Assembly (NCBI RefSeq): GCF_016808335.1
Contig: NC_053142.1
Location: 51,703,992-51,767,991, forward strand
Direction of reading: 5' to 3'
DNA from: Panicum virgatum
Lineage: Eukaryota > Streptophyta > Magnoliopsida > Poales > Poaceae
DNA length: 64,000 nt
In this document: piece by piece, positions 59,201 through 64,000 of the stretch
Numbering within the stretch: position 1 is the stretch's first letter
Layout: each line of letters opens with the position of its first letter
Translations under genes and position numbers: made by a program
Notes under the pieces: model-generated
Told to the model about the DNA's origin: nothing
Seen by the model: only the letters and a program-made list of their open reading frames with translations
Database searches by the model: none

Positions 59201-59833
59201 TCAGTTCCCCGGCGGCGGCCAGCTGAGCTCGAGGCCGGCGATGTCACCCCACGCGCCCGTGACGCCAGCCGTCCCGTCGTCCCACGGCGCGAGCCCGTCG
59301 TAAAAGTCCGGGACGCCCGAGTGGTGCCACGACGAGAACGTGGCCGCCGGCGCAGCGCCGAGGTCGAGCTGCGGCAGGAAGATGCCGTCGCTGAGGAACG
59401 GGAAGGCCGAGAGGTCCGGCATCAGGCGGTACCCGTCCTCCGCGCGCGCCGTGGTCTGCGGCGGCGAGGGCTCGGCGTCGGCGTCGACCCTGCGGCGCTT
59501 GGCGGCGCGGCGGGAGGCGCCGCCGACGGGCACGTCCCGCAGCGTGCCGCCGTGCGTCCAGTAGCGGCGGCAGGCGCGGCAGAAGTGGCGCGGCTGCGCC
59601 GTGCTGTAGTTGTTGTAGTAGCAGAACTTGGTGTTGGTGGACTGGCATCGCGGGCACTCGAGCTGCTGCTGCTGCTGCCGCCTCGGGTGGTGCTTGCGCG
59701 CGGCCTCGTCGCCGTCCTGGTGGTGGAGCACGGGGGAGCCGATCGGCTCAGCGTCGGAAGCGGCCGGACGCTTGGAAGCATCGGCGGCGGCGGCGGTGGC
59801 CGAGAGGGTGGAAGCTGCAGCTGCGGGCGCCAT
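59201..59833 (-). CDS. Dof zinc finger transcription factor, single exon, 210 aa
   Basis: The Dof domain covers residues about 59-113: CPRCQST...FCRAC with C-x2-C-x21-C-x2-C spacing, followed by [17 protein letters not shown], the hallmark plant-specific finger that binds AAAG cores in DNA. The start MAPAAAAST (59833) is preferred to an ATG 35 codons upstream because it gives the usual short Ala/Ser-rich N-terminus. The basic stretch RRAAKRRR after the finger can serve as nuclear signal. The C-terminus has acidic/aromatic blocks ([18 protein letters not shown] and ending [10 protein letters not shown]), possible activation regions. A Gln run (QQQQQ) precedes the domain. It belongs to the small Dof proteins; the target process cannot be told from sequence. 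GC-rich codon use is typical for grass transcription factor genes. Confidence 0.93.
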   Translation of the reverse strand: MAPAAAASTLSATAAAADASKRPAASDAEPIGSPVLHHQDGDEAARKHHPRRQQQQQLECPRCQSTNTKFCYYNNYSTAQPRHFCRACRRYWTHGGTLRDVPVGGASRRAAKRRRVDADAEPSPPQTTARAEDGYRLMPDLSAFPFLSDGIFLPQLDLGAAPAATFSSWHHSGVPDFYDGLAPWDDGTAGVTGAWGDIAGLELSWPPPGN

Positions 59834-60224
59834 TTCCCGGGCGAGCAGGACAGCGCATGCCGAGGGCGGCCGTCGCCTTAAAACCAGCCGGCCAACCAGC
59901 GCGAGCGGAGAGGTAGCCCTGTGGGCGTGTGATCCCACTCGCTCTCTTCTCCGGGTGGTGATCGATCGATCTGGGGAGGCGGAATGAAATATAGGCTAGC
60001 TAGGTAGCCGCCGGCCAAGCTATTTGTAGCAGGTGGCATGACTGCACAGCGGCCGGCGAGGCGCAGCCGTCAGGGTCAGTCCGACCTGGACGGTCGAAGC
60101 GAACGGTTGGTTGGGTTGGGATGGGGTCCCGTCCCGTCCCGTCCCGTCCAAACTCCCATGTAGCATCCCCTCCCGCAAACAGTGCTGGATCGGCTCGATG
60201 CATGCTAAATTTTGGCAGAATTTT
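59834..60224. promoter_or_regulatory. Upstream region of the Dof gene
   Basis: Contains the likely leader and promoter. A short direct repeat of GTCCC units lies near 60127-60149 ('gtcccgtcccgtcccgtcc'). No clear TATA box was identified. A Tourist-like MITE bounds it at 60225. Confidence 0.4.
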
Positions 60225-60439
60225 GGCCCTGTTTAGTTCAAAAAAATCGTAAACGCAAAATTTTGCGAAGGAATCTTGTTAATTTGAAGTACTAAATGAA
60301 GTCTATTTATAAAACTTTTTGCATGGATGGGCTGTAAATCGCGAGACGAATCTAATGAGCCTACTTAATCCATGATTTGCAACAGTGATGCTACAGTCCA
60401 AAAACTTTGCGTTTACATGTAAACTGAACTAAACAGGCC
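60225..60439. mobile_element. Tourist-like MITE (215 bp), same family as 26538-26880
   Basis: Ends GGCCCTGTTTAGTT and AACTAAACAGGCC flanked by TTT. The core shares 'atttataaaactttttg' and 'aatcgcgagacgaatctaatga' with the element at 26538. It sits about 390 bp upstream of the Dof start codon. Confidence 0.85.
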
Positions 60440-60442
60440 TTT

Positions 60443-61305
60443 GTCGATTTTACGCTTAAATTTGTGCAAGGATCAGGAATGATCACCCCGTCCTACAGTA
60501 CAAAGCACAAGAAGAAACAGCAGCAGTTTCGGCGCATGCAGTGTGGGCGGTGGGCCCCTCGGCTGACGCTGCAGCAAGATGCTGTTCTTGGTCCTGAAGC
60601 TACCTCGCGCGACCGTCCGTGCGGGCGGGCCTGCCTTCCACGCCGCCGCGCTCGTATCGTACTATTTGCTTGGCACGAGCCACGAGCAGTGGCCCGGTCG
60701 TCGGCGCACGCGACCGCGCGCGTACACACTCGGCCATCCCGGCAAGTCTCGTGCGAGAGAGTTGTGTGCGTCGCAACTCGCAAGCATGCATTATCCTCGG
60801 CAGCTAGAGATGCGAGCACCGAGGCAGAGCCAATAATTCCGAGCTCTGGCGCCTTGCGCCGCCACTGGGAGCGCGGCCAAGCCCAGGGCGGCACGGAATC
60901 GGTCGACCGGCGGCGTCAATGGCCGGAGAGATCGGGTCGCGTCGGCGGCGACACCCCTGGGCCCCGCGCGCGTGGTTTGGCGAGAGAAAAAGACACGGGG
61001 GTGGGCCCTGGTGGGTGGCTTTCCTACGCGGCCCGCGAAAGCACGGTCCATCGGGCAGCGCTGTCGCCGTCGGCGGCTGGCGGGCGGGCGTTTGGTTTCG
61101 TCCACACGTCCGCCGCGATCGTGCGGCCGCCGGGGTCGGGCTGCGGCCGCCGCCTGGCCAATGCTTTGCTAGGAGCAGCGGGCGCACAGTTTGGGGATGG
61201 TTGCTGTCGAGTCCACGACGTGGCTTGGCTTCTCTTCTCGCTTCCACGTGATCCTACCAGACCAGGGTCGGAACTCCCAGCCCCTGTTCACGCTCTGGCA
61301 GGCTG
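60443..61305. other. GC-rich intergenic patch without a recognised gene
   Basis: Long frames are open on both strands (for example 60464-61396 + and 60804-61247 -) because of GC content. None has a domain, a convincing start or splice structure. It may be a CpG-rich upstream region or a decayed gene. Confidence 0.45.
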
Positions 61306-61309
61306 CCGA

Positions 61310-61640
61310 TTTGGTGTGTTTAGATTCAGTAAAAATTTGAACGAAATTCACTATAATATTTTCAATAAAAAATTAGAAGAACTAAAAATAATCTAATTGT
61401 AAACTAATTACACGGATGGACGGAAAATCACGAGACGAATATATTAAGCCTAATTAATCCATCATTAGAGGTTGTTTATTGTAGCATGATATTGTCATGG
61501 TCCAGTTGGGCTTAAAAGATTCGTTTCGCAATTATATCCGGGGTTGTGGAATGAGTTTTATTAGTTGTCCATATTGAATACTCCTAAATAGTGGTCAAAC
61601 ATTTGAAGTTACTGTACCGCTTACTACTTACTAGCAGTAA
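61310..61640. mobile_element. Degenerate Tourist-related MITE
   Basis: The segment has a 'gtgtttagattcagt' start, the core 'cacgagacgaatatattaag' and a later 'aaagattcgtttcgcaatt', diverged versions of the core words in the two better MITEs. Ends and target copies cannot be fixed. Confidence 0.5.
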
Positions 61641-61973
61641 AAATTCATTCTAGGAGCAGCTCCAGGATAGGAATTTTTGGATGCTCTAAAGCTGGTGAGA
61701 AAGATTCTCTATTGCTATATGTTGAAGATAAAGGTGTTGTGAAGCTTTATTTGTGCAGCTTGATTTTGCACATGGTGCTTCAAATAAAATTTATGGTAAC
61801 CCCGCGGGAAGAAAATGGTAGGACGAGGAAAATTAGGTAACAATGAATGAATATTATTTTTGAGGTAGAAGTTAGCATACTTAGGGTATGGGCAATGTAT
61901 ATTGTTGAAGTGGTAAGTAAAGCTGGGTCCAGCCAAAGAGTAAATAGCTAAGTGAAACTTCACAAATCACAAT

Positions 61974-62256
61974 GCATACTTGGAACATATGGAAGGAAAG
62001 GAACAGACATGTCTTCGTCTCAAAAAGCTTGCAGCCTCATAATGTTTTCAGTATTATCAATGAGGAAGTGCTACCGAGAAGGGTAGCCTACGGTCAGCCG
62101 ACGGTGGACTAATCTTGTTTCTAATGGGTGTAAGAGGAGTTTTCTTTGGTCTTTTTTGTATAAGCTATCTACTTGTTTAAACTATAAACCTCAACTACTT
62201 TTTTCTTAAATGCATCGATAGTGCTCCTGCCTGATCGTTCAAAATAAAATAAAATA
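61974..62256 (+). mobile_element. 5'-truncated LINE 3' end
   Basis: The + strand encodes HTWNIWKERNRHVF, the motif at the end of the zinc-binding domain (zf-RVT) behind plant L1 reverse transcriptases, then a frame to 'NEEVL' and non-coding DNA ending 'aaaataaaataaaata'. Only the last 280 bp remain, typical of 5' truncation during insertion. Confidence 0.65.
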
Positions 62257-62533
62257 GGTCCCACTGAGATAAAAAAAAGAGTTAAATACACCAGCGGCCC
62301 TCGAACTTGTCTCCAGGTGCCACTTAGGTCCACGAACTCGCAAAATCGAAATCTTGCACCCTGAACTTGTTAAGTTGTGCCACTTAGGTCCATACCCCTT
62401 GATATGGCGCCACGTGGCATGAATATATGCAAAAAACTCCTCCAAAGTTGCTATCTTCTACATTCACCCCCTCCCCCTCCCATTCTATCTCTTTCTCTCC
62501 CCCCACGCCTCCCCTGCTTCCTCCGTCAGTGCG

Positions 62534-62658
62534 CCGCCGCCTTGGAGCTCGCCGCTGGCCACGCCCTCCAGCACCGAAGCCCACCCGGCGTGCGTCACGA
62601 AGGCGCCCACGGACGCGTGGCGCAGCACGGCCACCTGCGGCGCCCAGGGGACCACGCC
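62534..62658 (-). pseudogene. Captured UGT fragment: PSPG box
   Basis: The minus frame reads [19 protein letters not shown] followed by [17 protein letters not shown]. This is the first two-thirds of the plant secondary product glycosyltransferase signature (W-A-P-Q ... H ... F-x-T-H-x-G-W-x-S ... E), which binds the UDP-sugar. The wording is close to anthocyanidin/flavonol 3-O-glucosyltransferases of grasses (Bronze1 type). It then runs into unrelated sequence at the TIR side, so it is a fragment. Confidence 0.8.
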
Positions 62659-62659
62659 T

Positions 62660-63430
62660 CTCTGCCGCAGCCACCGCCTCCGCCGCCGGTCGTGACCCCG
62701 GTCTCAAGCTCCCCGGCACAGAGCCGGTCCCGCAGCCCCTGTCCTCCGCGCGCGGGGCGGTCGTGGCGCGCGCAGCGAGCGCGGCAGCCGCAGCGTGCAT
62801 GGCGGGCGAGGCCGCCGCCGTTGCGGGTGCCGGGGCACGACGAGCGGGCCGGCACGGCCGCCGCGGAGCGCGGCGGGCATGGCGGGCGTGGCGGCCACGG
62901 CGCGCATAGCGAACGCGGCGGGCATGGCGGGTGAGGTGGCCGCGGCGGGCGCGGCGAGCGGGCAGGCGCGGCGGGCATGGCGGTCCGCGCGTGCTCCGGC
63001 GAGGAGGCGGGGGGATGCCCAGATCCGCTCGAGCTCCGGCAAGGAGTAGGAGGGAGGAGGGAGGAGGGAGGGAGGGGCGCCGGCGAGCGAGTGGGCTCAG
63101 GTTCCGCCGCCGCTTGTCGTCGCTGCTCGAAGGAAGCCGCGCCGGAGGAGGGAGGGGCTTGCTCGGAGGAAGCCACATCGGAGGAGGGAGGGGCGGCGAG
63201 GCGGGCCGAAGCTCCTGCGGGGCTCGCGGCCGCGGCCGCGTGCGGGTTGTGGAGTAGCGTGCGCGAGGATCGAGATGGGACGAGCTCGGTACGGCGGAGG
63301 GAGGAGGGAGGAGGAGGAGGAGGGAGGAAGGAGGGGGCGGCGCGCCGCCGCCACCTCCGCCATGCCATGGCCTCCACCGTGAGGAGGGGTGCGCCGGCAC
63401 AGAGGAGGGAGGAGCGAGGAGCGAGGAGGG
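62660..63430. repeat. Low-complexity GGC/GGAGG-rich interior of the Pack-MULE
   Basis: Repeats of 'ggcgggcatggcgg' type (62870-63000) and 'gggaggagggagg' (63050-63330) fill the space between the two UGT pieces. All six frames tend to be open, giving Ala/Arg/Gly-rich chance ORFs of several hundred codons. No domain is present. It has probably expanded by slippage. Confidence 0.6.
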
Positions 63431-63431
63431 C

Positions 63432-63632
63432 GGTGGGACCTCCACCGCGGGCCACACGAACGCGTCCCCGACCACGCAGCTCACCTTGGCGCCGCCCGCC
63501 GCGGCGCGGGCCGCCTGCAGCCCGGCCTCCACGAAAAGCAGGTTTCCCGGGAGCTCGGCGCCGGCCGCCCGGTGGAGCTGCGCGATGGAGCCCGCGGTGG
63601 AGAGGAACGAGAGCGTGGCCCCCGCGGGCGCC
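63432..63632 (-). pseudogene. Captured UGT fragment: N-terminal domain
   Basis: The minus frame reads [20 protein letters not shown], then '[10 protein letters not shown]' and '[20 protein letters not shown]', the acceptor-binding N-terminal part of flavonoid-type UGTs. Between 'FVE' and 'ARAAAGG' about 40 residues expected in such enzymes are missing, so the piece has an internal deletion. It has the same orientation as the PSPG fragment and lies upstream of it, so gene order is kept, but the middle of the enzyme is absent. Confidence 0.75.
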
Positions 63633-64000
63633 CCCCATTCCCGTCTCTTCCAAGAAGCCGCCGACGGCCTGGATCCGCCCCGTCCTTGGCGCATCGCGGC
63701 ATCGAGCGAAGGAGCTGAGTCGGCGGGGGCCGGCACACGCGCTCGGTGGCGGAGCCACCGGAGCAGTGAGTGGGAGGGGGCGGCAGAGGGAGCAGGGAGG
63801 GGTAGGGGCGGCGGAGGGAGCTAGGAGGGGGAGAGCGCGGCGGAGGGCGCAGGGGAGGAAGCGGCGGAGGGCGCATGGAAGGGAAGATGATAAAACTTAA
63901 GGACATTTTTGCATATATTCATGCCCCTTGAAAGGGTATGGACCTAAGTGGCACAACTTAACAAGTTCATGGTGCTAGATTTCGATTTTGCGAGTTCGTG

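Larger units (their letters stand above)
62282..64000. mobile_element. Pack-MULE-like element with long TIRs, cut by the window edge
   Basis: The left arm (62282-62440) and right arm (63893 to the edge) are inverted copies: both hold 'ccacttaggtccata' and 'cttgttaagttgtgccactt' in opposite orientation, plus 'atgaatatatgcaaaaa'. The 1.45-kb interior is far richer in GC than the AT-leaning arms. It carries pieces of a host glycosyltransferase gene and long purine/GGC-rich low-complexity DNA. Gene pieces inside long TIRs define Pack-MULEs, but the right target duplication lies outside the window. Confidence 0.7.

Noticed and set aside
60464..61396. 310-codon + strand open frame in GC-rich DNA
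   Set aside because: Arg/Ala/Gly-rich with parallel open frames on both strands and no recognisable domain; explained by composition.
62384..63736. 450-codon minus frame across the Pack-MULE
   Set aside because: It starts and ends inside element DNA, passes through low-complexity repeats, and only two short parts match a glycosyltransferase; treated as fragments, not a gene.

Overview
The window is nuclear DNA from a grass, probably a panicoid relative of sorghum, maize or Setaria; the species cannot be fixed from sequence alone. Evidence: GT-AG introns, GC-rich first exons next to AT-rich introns, a Tat-lineage Ty3/gypsy element with an antisense extra ORF, Tourist and Stowaway MITEs, an Au-type SINE, long-TIR Mutator-like elements and a Helitron end. 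No bacterial, organellar or CRISPR signal is present. No rRNA or intact tRNA gene was seen.

Layout. 1-16.15 kb is one old Tat-type retrotransposon lying right to left: gag at 16.0-14.5 kb, pol at 14.5-10.2 kb, then a spliced extra ORF on the opposite (+) strand at 1.4-9.2 kb. That ORF is split by a 4-kb solo LTR of a Del/Tekay-like element. A second LTR fragment sits between it and pol. All frames are broken by stops and frameshifts.

16.6-35.4 kb is a gene island: a small secreted Cys-rich protein (+), a complete 18-exon katanin p80 WD40 subunit gene (-), 4.7 kb of intergenic DNA with a MITE and a TA microsatellite, and a ten-exon HBS1-type translational GTPase gene (-) whose N-terminal exon could not be resolved.

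35.7-54 kb is a transposon graveyard around one three-exon DUF1218 membrane-protein gene (42.4-43.9 kb). It holds a 430-bp Mutator-type MITE with a 10-bp duplication, a cluster of foldback elements with GC-rich palindromes, a 2.2-kb MULE with a mudrA remnant and 9-bp duplication, a Helitron end with minisatellite, a SINE split by a Copia solo LTR, and a LINE-like tail.

54.2-59.9 kb carries a seven-exon WD40 (WDR44-like) gene (+) and a one-exon Dof transcription factor (-), tail to tail. From 60.2 kb repeats resume, ending with a Pack-MULE-like element running off the right edge that carries two pieces of a flavonoid/anthocyanidin-type UDP-glucosyltransferase gene.

The host genes are unrelated housekeeping, regulatory and membrane functions and do not form a pathway. 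KTN80 acts in microtubule severing, HBS1 in ribosome rescue and mRNA surveillance, and Dof in transcription. Exon joins for KTN80 (919 aa), the WD40 protein (790 aa) and DUF1218 (184 aa) were checked by adding lengths and phases; each sums to a whole number of codons. I found no clearly undescribed biological system. The best leads are the UGT-carrying Pack-MULE, the cluster of long-TIR elements with GC palindromes, the Cys-rich peptide, the repeat expansion in KTN80 and the missing HBS1 N-terminus.
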